Positions 9,060 through 18,133 are shown, counted from the first letter of the stretch. The stretch is 64,000 nucleotides of DNA from Allobosea sp. BK604 (GCF_004341515.1 NZ_SLZF01000012.1:1-64000), one strand, 5' to 3'. A program made the numbers and translations. Notes: a model not told the origin generated them from the letters alone.

Positions 9060-10493
9060 CTATGCCGCCGCCCGCGTCTCCACGGCCTCGGCGATCGCCT
9101 CCAGCATCTGCGTGTCGTCGCCGGCCATGCCGTCCATCGCCGCCATCCGGCCGATCACGGTCGCGGCCACCGCCTCCTCCACCGTGTCCTCGGCATAGGC
9201 GTAGAAGATCGTCGCGTGCTGGCCGTCGCGATGGCAACGCCCCTCGATCTGCTGGAGCTGGATCGCGCTGTGGCGCATGTCGTGGATCACCAGCGAGCGC
9301 TCGCGCTCGCCACCCGGCATCTCGCCGCGATGCAGCGAGATCGATTCCGTCACCGTGAAGATCACCGCGTCGAGTTTGCCGGTCTGGAAGGCGATGCGGG
9401 TCTCCTCGTTGGCGATACCGGAATATTCGCCATTGATCTCGCCGACCCGCCAGCCGCGCCCGCGCAACGTCTCCGCCAGCATCGCGCTGGTCTCCAGGAA
9501 GGCGACCGAGATCGCCACCTGCTCGTCATTCCCCAGCAGGTCCTCGGCGAAATCGCTGGTGCCGGCGATGCGCAACAGGCTCGCCTTTTGACGAAAGCGC
9601 AGATCGGCAGCCCAGCCGGCGGGCTTGCGCGTCGAGCCGCCAGCCAATCCCAGCTCACGCCGGAACTCGCGCCAGGTCGCCTCGTAGAGCCGGCGCGCCG
9701 GGCTATCCAGCGCGATCGGCGCGAGTTCGCGCTGCACCTCCGGCCAGCCGGCGATCTCCTCCGGCCGCCGTCGCAGGCCGATGGCATTCTTGCCCTTGTA
9801 GAGCAGGTCCGACATGATCTTTCGGTCCTGCTCGTTCGGCTCCCAGCTCCAGTTCTTCCAGCGCCCCTTGGCCTTGCCGATTTTCAGCCGCTTCATCATG
9901 GCTCGGAAGCCATCGAGATCCTCGCTCGGAGCGCCCGCCGCCCGCGCCAGCAGCGGCCCGAGATAGGACAGCTCATGCGGCGACTGCCCGGCGGTCGCAC
10001 TCATATAGATCGTGAAATTGGCCGCCGCAGCCATTTGCCGGCAAACCAGCCCCTGCTGCGCATTGGGATTGCGGATGCGATGCGCCTCGTCGATCACCAC
10101 GATCGGCCAGATGCGCTTTGGCGTGCCGTGCTTGGCCAGCTCGTTGTTCTTCGCCCGCGTCGAACGCTTCTTGCTCTCCGCCGGCGGCGCCAGCAGCGAC
10201 TTGGTCCGCTCGAAATTCATCAGGGTCACGCGCTTCGGCTTCAGGCCGGAGAGCGCCATGGTCCGCCGCCATTGCGGGATCGCGCCCTTCGGGCAAATCA
10301 CCAGCACCTCCTCCTCCGGCATTGCCGCGATGGCGAGCCAGGCCGAAAGCGTCTTGCCGAGCCCGGTCAGGTCGCCGAGCAGGAAACCCGGCGCCCCCTT
10401 CTCCCGTGCCGCGAGGATCGCATCGCGCGCCGTGAGCTGGTGCGGATGCGGCACCATGATGGCGCCGCCGTGCCAGGTCTCGCCCTTGCTCAT
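9060..10493 (-). CDS. SNF2-type DEAD/DEAH-box helicase (phage-like)
   Basis: A compact 477-aa superfamily 2 ATPase, probably a DNA translocase or helicase. Motifs in order: Walker A LTGLGKTL (about residue 42), Ia VLVICPKGAIPQW, DEAH box VVIDEAHRIRN, III SAT in MSATAGQSP, V VIFTVTESISL and VI QIEGRCHRDGQ. The last is the SNF2 form of motif VI. There is no accessory nuclease, zinc finger or chromodomain. Its start codon overlaps the LysR stop (ATGA, 10490-10493), so translation is coupled to the regulator. The closest-looking proteins are small SNF2 helicases of phages and prophages, yet no phage gene is near. Role unknown. Confidence 0.8.
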   Translation of the reverse strand: MSKGETWHGGAIMVPHPHQLTARDAILAAREKGAPGFLLGDLTGLGKTLSAWLAIAAMPEEEVLVICPKGAIPQWRRTMALSGLKPKRVTLMNFERTKSLLAPPAESKKRSTRAKNNELAKHGTPKRIWPIVVIDEAHRIRNPNAQQGLVCRQMAAAANFTIYMSATAGQSPHELSYLGPLLARAAGAPSEDLDGFRAMMKRLKIGKAKGRWKNWSWEPNEQDRKIMSDLLYKGKNAIGLRRRPEEIAGWPEVQRELAPIALDSPARRLYEATWREFRRELGLAGGSTRKPAGWAADLRFRQKASLLRIAGTSDFAEDLLGNDEQVAISVAFLETSAMLAETLRGRGWRVGEINGEYSGIANEETRIAFQTGKLDAVIFTVTESISLHRGEMPGGERERSLVIHDMRHSAIQLQQIEGRCHRDGQHATIFYAYAEDTVEEAVAATVIGRMAAMDGMAGDDTQMLEAIAEAVETRAAA

Positions 10494-11440
10494 GCCCGGA
10501 CGGTCCGCGCCGGGGCTATCGGCCTGCGAGTCGTTGCCGCCACCGTGTCGAAGCCCTCGAGCTGCCGCGACAAAGCCGCGATGAAATTCGTCACCAGCCG
10601 CGGCAGCACGCGCCCGGACATGGTTTGCACTTGCAGGCTGCGCGAGGGCATATCGGCCTCTTTCAGCGGCAGCGCGACGATGCTGCCATTGCGCACCAGC
10701 GCGCCGAATGAGATCGCGCTCGCGAACATCACGGCGCCGCCGAGCTCGCAGAAATGCTGCAGGCTGGTGACGTTGGTCGAGACCAGCACCGGTTCCAGCG
10801 GCAACCCGCGTCCCGAGCAGTAGATGTTCATGATCTTGGTTACGGTCGCCTCGCCGTCGAGAGCACAGATCGGGTGGGCGAAGATATCCTGGATCTGGAT
10901 ATCCTCATGCGCCAGCAGCGGATGCCCGCGCGCCACGAAAGCATAGGTCGGGATCGTCTGCTGCCAGTTGATGGTGACGCCGCGATCGGCCTGGAGCGAG
11001 AAGGTCGCGCCGATATCGATCGTGCCGTTGCGGACATTCTCGGTCACCACCTGCGGCGACATCACCTTGAGATCGAATGCCGCCTCGGGATGGAGCTGCC
11101 GGAAGCCGTGGATCACCTCCGGCATCAGGCTGACCGCGAAGCCCTCGGTGACGCCGAGCCGGATCAGCCCCTTCCCTGAACTGTTGAGCTCGCGGATCTC
11201 GCTGACGATCTGGTCGCTTTCGAGCGCGACGCGCTGGGCATAGGCCGCCAGGGTCAGCCCGGCCTGGGTCAACACCATGCCACGCGGCCGGCGCTCGAAC
11301 AGCGGCGCGTCGAGCTCCTTCTCGAGATTTGCGATCTGACGGCTGACGGCCGAGGCCGCGACTCGCAGTCGCTGTGCGGCCGCGCTGACCGAGCCGGTCC
11401 GCGCCACCTCCAAAAAATATCGCAAGCCCGAGCTCTGCAT
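10490..11440 (-). CDS. LysR-family transcriptional regulator
   Basis: A 316-aa regulator with an N-terminal winged helix-turn-helix (residues about 3-62, SGLRYFLEVARTGSVSAAAQRLRVAASAVSRQI) and a substrate-binding domain of the periplasmic-binding fold. It diverges from the peptide ABC transporter genes starting at 11610, the classic arrangement for a LysR protein that controls the neighbouring operon. Its 3' end overlaps the helicase start by 4 bp. The inducer is not evident from sequence. Confidence 0.92.
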   Translation of the reverse strand: MQSSGLRYFLEVARTGSVSAAAQRLRVAASAVSRQIANLEKELDAPLFERRPRGMVLTQAGLTLAAYAQRVALESDQIVSEIRELNSSGKGLIRLGVTEGFAVSLMPEVIHGFRQLHPEAAFDLKVMSPQVVTENVRNGTIDIGATFSLQADRGVTINWQQTIPTYAFVARGHPLLAHEDIQIQDIFAHPICALDGEATVTKIMNIYCSGRGLPLEPVLVSTNVTSLQHFCELGGAVMFASAISFGALVRNGSIVALPLKEADMPSRSLQVQTMSGRVLPRLVTNFIAALSRQLEGFDTVAATTRRPIAPARTVRA

Positions 11441-11463
11441 CCTGGCATGCCTGTAGCGATGCT

Positions 11464-11478
11464 TTGCCGATACGGCAA
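11464..11478. promoter_or_regulatory. Candidate LysR operator
   Basis: TTGCCGATACGGCAA is a perfect 6-3-6 inverted repeat in the divergent lysR/peptide-transporter gap, 24 bp upstream of the lysR start. Position and dyad shape fit autoregulation by a LysR protein. Assignment is inference only. Confidence 0.45.
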
Positions 11479-11609
11479 TGATCCGTTCGATTCATTCTTA
11501 TGGCGGCAAACGGATTCCTTCGTCAGATTTCGCGCCGGCATACTGAGTGCAGCCGGCGCAGGCGCCGTGCCGCTCCATGCCGGAAAAGCGATAACGCTGG
11601 GGAACGAGA

Positions 11610-13142
11610 ATGAGCGTGATGAACAAGGCTTTCGCATTGCTGCTGGCGACGAGCGCCATGACGGCCACGGCAATCACCACTCCGGCGCTCGCGCAGAAGG
11701 CGGCCAACACCGTCCGCTTCGCCTATGACCAGGCTCCCGAAAGCGTCGATCCCTTCTTCAACAATGTCCGCATCGGCGTGATCATCGGCGCCAATGTCTG
11801 GGACACGCTGGTCTACCGTGACCCCGACACCAACGAGTACAAGGGCCAGCTCGCCAAGAGCTGGAAGCAGGTCGACGACAAGACCATCGAGTTCGAGCTG
11901 CGCCAGGGCGTCAAGTTCCACAACGGCGAGGAATTCGACGCCGACGACGTCGTCTACACCCTGAACTTCATCTCCAAGCCTGAGAACAAGGTCGTCACCC
12001 AAGGCAACGTCAACTGGATCGACAAGGCCGAGAAGGTCGATAAGTACAAGGTCCGGGTCGTCACCAAGGAGATCTTCCCGGCCGCGATCGAGTATCTCGC
12101 CGGCCCGGTCGTGATCCATCCCAACGAGTATTACGAGAAGGTCGGCCCCAAGGGCCAGAACGAGAAGCCGGTCGGTTCCGGCCCCTACAAGGTCTCGGCC
12201 TATGTCCCGGGCAAGTCGATCACGCTCGAGCTGAACAAGGACTATTTCAAGGATTCGCCCAAGCCGCAGCCGAAGATCGGTAAGGTCGAGATCCGCTTCA
12301 TCCCGGACCGCCAGACCCAGATGGCCGAGGTGCTTTCGGGCGGCACCGACCTGATCATGAGCGTTCCGAAGGATCAGGCCGAGCAGCTCAAGACCGTGCC
12401 GATGCTGCAGGTCGTCTCCGGCGAGACGATGCGCATCGTCTTCATGCAGATGAACATCCTCGACAACACGCCGGCTCCGGCCCTCAAGGATGAGCGCGTC
12501 CGCAAGGCGATCAACCACGCCATCGACCGCGAGGCGATGGTCAAGAACATCGTCGGCGACGGCTCGCGCGTCATCAACACCATCTGCTTCCACTCGCAGT
12601 TCGGCTGCACCGAGGAAGGCGCGACGAAGTACAATTACGACCCGGCCAAGGCCAAGGCGCTGCTGGCGGAAGCCGGCTTCCCCAACGGCCTGACCATGGA
12701 CATCGTCGGTTATCGCGAGCGCAACCAGACCGAGGCGCTGATCGGCTATCTCCAGGCCGTCGGCATCAAGACCAACCTGCGCTTCCTGCAATATGCCGCG
12801 ATGCGCGAGCTGATCACCACCAACAAGGCGATGCTGACGCACCAGACCTGGGGCTCCTTCTCGGTCAACGACGTCTCGGCCAATACGCCGAACTATTTTG
12901 CCTTCAGGGCCGAGGATTTGACCCGCGACCCGCAGGTCCGCGACCTGCTCGAGAAGGGCAATAATTCGGTGCAGCCGGAGGCCCGCAAGGCCGCCTACAA
13001 GGACGCGCTGAAGATCATCGCCGACAAGGCCTATGCGGTGCCGCTCTACTCGCTGCCGGCGTATTACGTCGCCAGCAAGGATCTCGACTTCAAGGCTTAT
13101 CCCGACGAGATGGTCCGCTTCTGGGCGATGAGCTGGAAATAA
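11610..13142 (+). CDS. Peptide/oligopeptide ABC transporter substrate-binding protein
   Basis: A 510-aa periplasmic solute-binding protein of family 5 (DppA/OppA/NikA type). Residues 1-28 form a signal peptide ending ALAQ. The family signature is seen in FELRQGVKFHNGEEFDADDVVYTLNFI (around residue 100), as is the conserved DERVRKAINHAIDRE block. It begins the rightward operon with two permeases, an acetyltransferase and an M20 peptidase, which suggests that imported peptides or acylated amino acids are cleaved in the cytoplasm. No ATPase gene for the system is present, so a shared or distant ATPase must serve it. Confidence 0.92.
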   Translation: MSVMNKAFALLLATSAMTATAITTPALAQKAANTVRFAYDQAPESVDPFFNNVRIGVIIGANVWDTLVYRDPDTNEYKGQLAKSWKQVDDKTIEFELRQGVKFHNGEEFDADDVVYTLNFISKPENKVVTQGNVNWIDKAEKVDKYKVRVVTKEIFPAAIEYLAGPVVIHPNEYYEKVGPKGQNEKPVGSGPYKVSAYVPGKSITLELNKDYFKDSPKPQPKIGKVEIRFIPDRQTQMAEVLSGGTDLIMSVPKDQAEQLKTVPMLQVVSGETMRIVFMQMNILDNTPAPALKDERVRKAINHAIDREAMVKNIVGDGSRVINTICFHSQFGCTEEGATKYNYDPAKAKALLAEAGFPNGLTMDIVGYRERNQTEALIGYLQAVGIKTNLRFLQYAAMRELITTNKAMLTHQTWGSFSVNDVSANTPNYFAFRAEDLTRDPQVRDLLEKGNNSVQPEARKAAYKDALKIIADKAYAVPLYSLPAYYVASKDLDFKAYPDEMVRFWAMSWK

Positions 13143-13163
13143 GTCCCGCGCTCTGGGAGCGCC

Positions 13164-13199
13164 GTCATCCCGGCCGTGCCTGCCGCCGGCCGGGATGAC
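13164..13199. repeat. Perfect 13-bp intergenic palindrome
   Basis: GTCATCCCGGCCG (13164-13176) and CGGCCGGGATGAC (13187-13199) are perfect inverted arms with a 10-bp loop. The element sits in the 101-bp gap between binding protein and first permease. A strong hairpin here would protect the upstream mRNA or reduce read-through, giving more binding protein than permease. The arm sequence is a common dispersed palindrome in Hyphomicrobiales. Confidence 0.6.
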
Positions 13200-13243
13200 C
13201 CATCGGGGGCCTTCAAGCCTCGCGAACAGTCTGGAACGATCAT

Positions 13244-14161
13244 TTGCTCGGCTTCATCCTCAAGCGCCTTGGCCTTGCGCTTCTCGTCGCGCTGGCCGTC
13301 TCGGCCATCGCCTTCTTCCTGCTCAGGCTCTCGGGCGATATCGCCGTGGCGATCGCCGGCGAAGGCGCGCAGCAGGCCGATCTCGAACTGGTGCGCAAGA
13401 CCTATGGGCTCGACCGCCCGGTCGTCGTGCAATATCTCGACTGGCTGCTGAAGACGCTCTCCGGCGATTTCGGCACCTCGATCTATTTCAAGACGAGCGT
13501 CGCCTCGCTCGTCTTCGACAAGATGCCGGTGACGCTGATCCTCGGCCTGACCTCGCTCGGTTTCGCGCTGCTGATCTCGATCCCGCTCGGCGTGCTCGCC
13601 GCGATCTATTCCAACACCTGGATCGACCGGGCCGCGCTCGCCATTGCCGTCTTCGGCCAGGCCATGCCGAATTTCTTCTTCGCGCTGATCCTGGTGATGC
13701 TGTTCTCGATCACCTTGCGCTGGCTGCCGGTCTCCGGCTCGCAGACCTGGGCGCATTACGTGATGCCGACCATCGCGCTCGGCTATTACGTCGCACCCGC
13801 CTTCATGCGGCTGATCCGCGCCGGCATGATCGAGGTGCTCCAGGCCGATTACATCCGCACCGCCCGCGCCAAGGGGCTCCCGCCCTATGCCGTCGTCATC
13901 ACCCATGCGCTGCGGAATGCGGCGGTGCCGGTCGTGGCGCTGACGGCGGTTCAGCTCGGCTTCCTGCTCGGCGGCTCGGTCGTGATCGAGACCATCTTCG
14001 CGCTCGATGGGCTGGGCTACCTCGCCTATCAGAGCATCACCTACAAGGATTTCCCGGTCATGCAGGTGGTCGTGCTGCTGCTCTCGGTGGTCTATGTGCT
14101 GCTGACGCTCGCCGCCGACATCGCCAATGCCTGGCTCGATCCCCGCATCCGGGTCGAATGA
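13244..14161 (+). CDS. Peptide ABC transporter permease, DppB type
   Basis: A 305-aa inner-membrane permease with six predicted spanning segments; the first is residues 9-30. The EAA loop appears as RTARAKGLPPYAVVITHALRNAAVPV, the cytoplasmic contact with the ATPase. The start is a TTG at 13244 with GGAACGAT before it; no ATG or GTG lies nearby in frame and the N-terminus MLGFILKRLGLALLV is the usual DppB beginning. It is separated from dppC by one base. Confidence 0.9.
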   Translation: MLGFILKRLGLALLVALAVSAIAFFLLRLSGDIAVAIAGEGAQQADLELVRKTYGLDRPVVVQYLDWLLKTLSGDFGTSIYFKTSVASLVFDKMPVTLILGLTSLGFALLISIPLGVLAAIYSNTWIDRAALAIAVFGQAMPNFFFALILVMLFSITLRWLPVSGSQTWAHYVMPTIALGYYVAPAFMRLIRAGMIEVLQADYIRTARAKGLPPYAVVITHALRNAAVPVVALTAVQLGFLLGGSVVIETIFALDGLGYLAYQSITYKDFPVMQVVVLLLSVVYVLLTLAADIANAWLDPRIRVE

Positions 14162-14162
14162 G

Positions 14163-15059
14163 ATGACCGACGCCACTCCACTTTCGATCCACGCGACTGA
14201 AGCCACCGGCGGCCGCAAGCTGCTGCGCAAGGCTCTCGCCCAGAAATCCTTCGTGCTCGGCTTCGGCCTGCTGCTCCTGTTCGTGCTGATCGCGCTGCTC
14301 GCCCCGGTGCTGGCCCCGCACGATCCCTATCTGCAGAACCTGACGGCGCGCACCATCCCGCCCTTCTGGTACGAGAAGGGCAACTGGGTCCATCCGCTCG
14401 GCACCGACCAGCTCGGCCGCGACTATCTCTCGCGCCTGCTCTATGGCGCGCGCATCTCGCTGATCATCGGCTTCAGCGTCGTTGCGATCGCCGGCGTGAT
14501 CGGCACGACGATGGGCCTGCTCGCCGGCTTTTTCGGCGGCCGTATCGACATGGCCATGACCTTCCTGGTCACGACCCGCCTCGCCATGCCGGTGATCCTC
14601 GTCGCGCTCGCCGTCGTCGCCATCGTCGGCTCCTCGCTTTGGATCGTCATCCTCGTGCTCGGCCTGCTGAAATGGGACCGTTTCGCCGTGGTGATGCGCA
14701 GCGCCACCCAGCAGGTCCGCTCGCTCGACTATATCACCGCCGCGCAGGCGGCCGGAGCCACCACGACCCGTATCATCCTGCGCGAGGTCCTGCCCAATAT
14801 CGCCCCGCAGCTCATCGTCGTCGCGACGCTGGAAGCCGCGAGCGCGATCCTGCTCGAGGCGGCGCTGTCCTTCCTCGGCCTCGGCGTGCAGCCGCCTTTG
14901 CCCTCCTGGGGCCTGATGGTCTCGGAGGCGAAGGCCTATATGTTCTTCTCCTTCTGGCTGATCGCCCTGCCCGGCACCGCGCTGGCACTGCTGATCTTCG
15001 CGATCAACCTCGCCGGAGATGGCCTCCGCGACGTGATCTCGCCGGAGAAGCGCGGCTGA
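14163..15059 (+). CDS. Peptide ABC transporter permease, DppC type
   Basis: A 298-aa permease. The N-terminal OppC-like segment (spanning helix about 38-60, APVLAPHDPYLQN after it) precedes the BPD transport domain with GTDQLGRDYLSRLLYGARISL. The EAA-type loop is near AAGATTTRIILREVLPNIAPQ. The ATG at 14163, 1 bp after the dppB stop, is preferred over an upstream in-frame codon inside dppB. Confidence 0.9.
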   Translation: MTDATPLSIHATEATGGRKLLRKALAQKSFVLGFGLLLLFVLIALLAPVLAPHDPYLQNLTARTIPPFWYEKGNWVHPLGTDQLGRDYLSRLLYGARISLIIGFSVVAIAGVIGTTMGLLAGFFGGRIDMAMTFLVTTRLAMPVILVALAVVAIVGSSLWIVILVLGLLKWDRFAVVMRSATQQVRSLDYITAAQAAGATTTRIILREVLPNIAPQLIVVATLEAASAILLEAALSFLGLGVQPPLPSWGLMVSEAKAYMFFSFWLIALPGTALALLIFAINLAGDGLRDVISPEKRG

Positions 15060-15607
15060 TGCGCAGCGAAAAGGACAAGATGCTGGCCGGGGGACTCTAC
15101 GATGCCTCGGATGCCGAGCTTCAGGCCGATGCCGCGGCTGCGGCCGCCTGGATGGCGCGCTACAACGCGACGCTGGCCATGCCGGCGGAGGAACGGCATG
15201 CGTTGCTTGCCGAGCGCTTCGCGGCGGCGGGACCGGGCTGCGTCATCCGCCCGCCTTTCCACTGCGACTACGGCTTCAATATCAGCCTCGGCACCGGCGT
15301 CTTCCTCAACTTCAACTGCGTGATCCTCGACGTCGTCGCGGTCACGATCGGCGACAAGACGCAGATCGGCCCGGGCGTGCAGATCCTGACCGCGGACCAT
15401 CCCCGCGATGCGGCGGAGCGTCGGTCCGGGCTCGAATTCGGCCGCCCCGTCACCATCGGCCGCAATGTCTGGATCGGCGGCGGAGCGCTGATCCTGCCGG
15501 GCGTACGGATCGGCGACGACGCGATCATCGGCGCCGGCAGCGTCGTCACGCGCGACGTGCCCGCCGGCGCGACCGCCCTCGGCAATCCCGCCCGCCCGCG
15601 GGCCTGA
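15059..15607 (+). CDS. Maltose/galactoside-type O-acetyltransferase
   Basis: A 182-aa left-handed beta-helix acetyltransferase of the LacA/Maa/NodL group, using acetyl-CoA. An N-terminal Maa-type cap (SEKDKMLAGGLYDASDAEL) is followed by hexapeptide repeats from about residue 75 (ISLGTGVFLNFNCVILD...IGRNVWIGGGALILPGVRIGDDAIIGAGSVVTRDV). The catalytic His lies in TADHPRDAAERRSG. Its ATG shares the last base of the dppC stop (TGATG), so it is translationally coupled to a peptide permease, an unusual partner for a sugar acetylase. The true acceptor is unknown. Confidence 0.88.
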   Translation: MRSEKDKMLAGGLYDASDAELQADAAAAAAWMARYNATLAMPAEERHALLAERFAAAGPGCVIRPPFHCDYGFNISLGTGVFLNFNCVILDVVAVTIGDKTQIGPGVQILTADHPRDAAERRSGLEFGRPVTIGRNVWIGGGALILPGVRIGDDAIIGAGSVVTRDVPAGATALGNPARPRA

Positions 15608-15633
15608 TCGATTTCAAGCGAACGGAGACCACC

Positions 15634-17022
15634 ATGACCCGGGCCCAGGCCATCGCCCATGCGCAAGACTATTTCGACTCCGGCTCGTTCAAGAGCGACC
15701 TGACGCGCCTCGTCGCCATGCCGACCGAGAGCCAGAACCCCGAGCGCGCCCCGGTCCTCACGGAATATCTCGAACAGGAGATGCAGCCGCTGCTCGAATC
15801 GCTCGGTTTCAGCTGCCGGACGCTGAACCATCCCAAGGCCAAGGGCCCCTTCCTCTTCGCAGAGCGTATCGAGGACCCGAGCCTGCCGACCATCTTCGGC
15901 TACGGCCATGGCGACGTTATTCGCGGCCTCGACGCGCAGTGGAGCGAGGGCCTCTCGCCCTGGACCCTGACCGAGCGCGGCGACCGATGGTACGGCCGCG
16001 GCGTCGTCGACAACAAGGGCCAGCACGTCATCAACATCAACGCGCTGAAGGCCGTACTGGCGACGCGCGGCAAGCTCGGCTTCAACGCCAAATACCTGAT
16101 CGAGATGGGCGAGGAATGCGGCTCCCCCGGCCTGCGCGAGCTGTGCACCGAGCAGAAGGAGCTGTTCAAGTCGGATATCCTGATCGCCTCCGACGGGCCG
16201 CGCCTCAATGCCGAGCGCCCGACCATCTTCCTTGGCGCCCGCGGCGGCGTCACCTTCGACCTTTCGATCAACGCCCGTGAGGGCGGTCACCATTCCGGCA
16301 ACTGGGGCGGCATCCTTTCCGATCCAGCGGTTCAGCTCGCCCATGCCATCGCCTCGATCACCTCGCCGACCGGCCAGATCCGCATCCATGAATGGGTGCC
16401 GAAGGAGTTGCCCGCTGCGGTGCGCAAGGCGCTGGCCGATTGCGAGATCGACGGTGGCCCGAACGGGCCGGTGATCGATCCCAACTGGGGCGAGCCCGGC
16501 CTGTCACCGGCCGAGCAGGTCTTCGGCTGGTGCTCCTTCGACGTGCTCGCCATGAAGTCGGGCGTGCCCGAGACGCCGGTCAACGCGGTGCCGCCGAGCG
16601 CCTGGGCCCGCTGCGCCCTGCGCTTCGTCGTCGGCATCGACCCGACCGATGTCGTCCCGGCGCTGCGCCGCCACCTCAAGCGCCATGGCTTCGACATGGT
16701 CGAGGTCGCGCTGGCGCGCGACGAGATCTTCAACGCGACGCGGCTCGACCCCGAGGATGCCTGGGTGCACTGGGCGCTCGACTCGGTCGCCACGAGCACC
16801 AACAAGAAGCCGGCGCTGCTGCCCAATCTCGGCGGCGGCCTCCCCAACGATATCTTCTCCGAAATCGTCGGCATGCGCACGATCTGGGTGCCGCATTCCT
16901 ACCCGGGCTGCTCGCAGCACGCCCCGAACGAGCATCTGCCGGTCGCCATCGCCCGCGAGGGACTGACGATCATGGCCGGGCTCTATTGGGATCTGGGCGA
17001 GGACAACATTCCGGCGCTTTGA
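15634..17022 (+). CDS. M20-family metallopeptidase (ArgE/DapE/dipeptidase type)
   Basis: A cytoplasmic zinc hydrolase of 462 aa. Metal ligands and catalytic residues are visible: GYGHGDV (His), GRGVVDNKGQH (bridging Asp), MGEECGSPG (catalytic Glu pair), ASDGPR (Asp) and SQHAPNEH near the C-terminus (His). A dimerisation domain lies between about 190 and 310. It follows the acetyltransferase by 26 bp and completes the peptide-uptake operon, so it probably cleaves what the transporter brings in. Dipeptidase or N-acyl amino acid hydrolase activity cannot be separated by sequence. Confidence 0.9.
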   Translation: MTRAQAIAHAQDYFDSGSFKSDLTRLVAMPTESQNPERAPVLTEYLEQEMQPLLESLGFSCRTLNHPKAKGPFLFAERIEDPSLPTIFGYGHGDVIRGLDAQWSEGLSPWTLTERGDRWYGRGVVDNKGQHVININALKAVLATRGKLGFNAKYLIEMGEECGSPGLRELCTEQKELFKSDILIASDGPRLNAERPTIFLGARGGVTFDLSINAREGGHHSGNWGGILSDPAVQLAHAIASITSPTGQIRIHEWVPKELPAAVRKALADCEIDGGPNGPVIDPNWGEPGLSPAEQVFGWCSFDVLAMKSGVPETPVNAVPPSAWARCALRFVVGIDPTDVVPALRRHLKRHGFDMVEVALARDEIFNATRLDPEDAWVHWALDSVATSTNKKPALLPNLGGGLPNDIFSEIVGMRTIWVPHSYPGCSQHAPNEHLPVAIAREGLTIMAGLYWDLGEDNIPAL

Positions 17023-17036
17023 GCCGAAAGCACGAC

Positions 17037-17065
17037 GTCATGCTCGCCCTTGTTGCGAGCATGAC
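17037..17065. repeat. Perfect 11-bp palindrome after the M20 gene
   Basis: GTCATGCTCGC (17037-17047) and GCGAGCATGAC (17055-17065) are perfect arms with a 7-bp loop, 15 bp after the peptidase stop. It lacks a T-run. The same GTCATGC...GCATGAC ends recur at 30532-30562, so this is a dispersed element that may also end transcription. Confidence 0.6.
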
Positions 17066-17150
17066 CTCTTGAACACCGCGCTTGCTCAAGGAAGACATTG
17101 ATGGTCGGCACAAGGCCGACCATGACGCGGGTTTGCATCTCCAGGCGAAC

Positions 17151-17441
17151 TCACGTCGGACGCAACGACGCTTCGTCGCCATACTCCGCCTCATCTGGCG
17201 GCGCATCCGGCCGCTGCCGATCGAGGCTTTCCCGATAGCGCAGGCAGCCGCGCAGAAATGTCGGCCAGGGCGGTACCGCGATGGCGGGATCGACCCGCTC
17301 CGGCAGCAGCTCCCAAAGCTGCGGATGGTGCCAGCAGAGATCATGCCCGGTCGTATCGCGATGCGCGCGGATTCCGGCGCGCAGGCGCCTGACCTCCTCG
17401 GCCAGCTGCTCGCGGCTCATCACGCTGAGATCGTCATCCAT
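17151..17441 (-). CDS. Small conserved hypothetical protein
   Basis: A 96-aa protein beginning MDDDLSVMSREQLAEEVRRLRAGIRAHRD, a short helical segment, followed by a conserved-looking GHDLCWHHPQLWELLPE core. That core is recalled from many small proteobacterial proteins of unknown function. The basic and acidic helix suggests coiled-coil pairing. It lies beside a proline-rich gene on the same strand. Confidence 0.7.
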   Translation of the reverse strand: MDDDLSVMSREQLAEEVRRLRAGIRAHRDTTGHDLCWHHPQLWELLPERVDPAIAVPPWPTFLRGCLRYRESLDRQRPDAPPDEAEYGDEASLRPT

Positions 17442-17462
17442 GACCGCCCTCGCCGCGGCCGA

Positions 17463-17717
17463 TCAGGCGCGGTGCTCGTTCGGCTCACGCGGCGGCCGGC
17501 CGGGCGGAAGGTCATAGGGGCTCGCCGGCGGCGTCTTGGGCGGCGGTGCGTTCGGCGGCAGCTCCGATGGCGGGTCGCGCGGGACCCCGATCGGCTCCTC
17601 GTCCGGTGGCGACTCGACCGGCGGCGCCGGTGGCACCTCGCCAGGCGTCAGCGGCGGCGCTTCCGGCGGTGGCTCCGGCGGCGGTTGCGGCACCCCTGGC
17701 ATCATCGTCACGCTCAT
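17463..17717 (-). CDS. Proline-rich small protein
   Basis: An 84-aa protein in which more than a third of residues are proline (PQPPPEPPPEAPPLTPGE and similar). There is no signal peptide or membrane segment. The start at 17717 has a strong GAGGAGAG ribosome site; upstream in-frame codons lack one. Disordered; function unknown. Confidence 0.6.
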   Translation of the reverse strand: MSVTMMPGVPQPPPEPPPEAPPLTPGEVPPAPPVESPPDEEPIGVPRDPPSELPPNAPPPKTPPASPYDLPPGRPPREPNEHRA

Positions 17718-17842
17718 CAACTCTCTCCTCTGTCGCTGGATCAACGCAGCGTGGCGAGGATGGTTCGCGCCGGATTTACCCCGCGGAACAATGCCGGGGC
17801 TGATGGCTTGGTTCAAGGAACCCTCGCAGAGGAGCACATGCC

Positions 17843-18133
17843 ATGGACAAGCCCGACACCCCCCGCGAGAACCCAGCCCTGCTTGACGAACGGATCAAGG
17901 GCGAGGCGGCACGGCCCGAACTGGAAAACCAGGTTCCGGACCGGCCGCAAGCCACCGAGCGGACCAAGCCGCATGATGCGGGCAGCGACGCCAACGATAC
18001 CGTGGACGGGTTGACCGAGTCCGAGGAAGCGATCCGCCAGGCCGCCGAGGATATTCCGACCGGTCAGGACCCAGCAGGGTCGTCGGAATCGGTCCCGGTC
18101 TTCGAGCGTGGCTCGCTGCCGCCCAAGGTATGA
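17843..18133 (+). CDS. Small hydrophilic hypothetical protein
   Basis: A 96-aa polar, disordered-looking protein (MDKPDTPRENPALLDERIKGEAARPELENQ...). GAGGAG stands upstream of the ATG. No domain recognised. Its last 70 bp overlap tail-to-tail with the MgtC-like gene on the other strand. Confidence 0.6.
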   Translation: MDKPDTPRENPALLDERIKGEAARPELENQVPDRPQATERTKPHDAGSDANDTVDGLTESEEAIRQAAEDIPTGQDPAGSSESVPVFERGSLPPKV

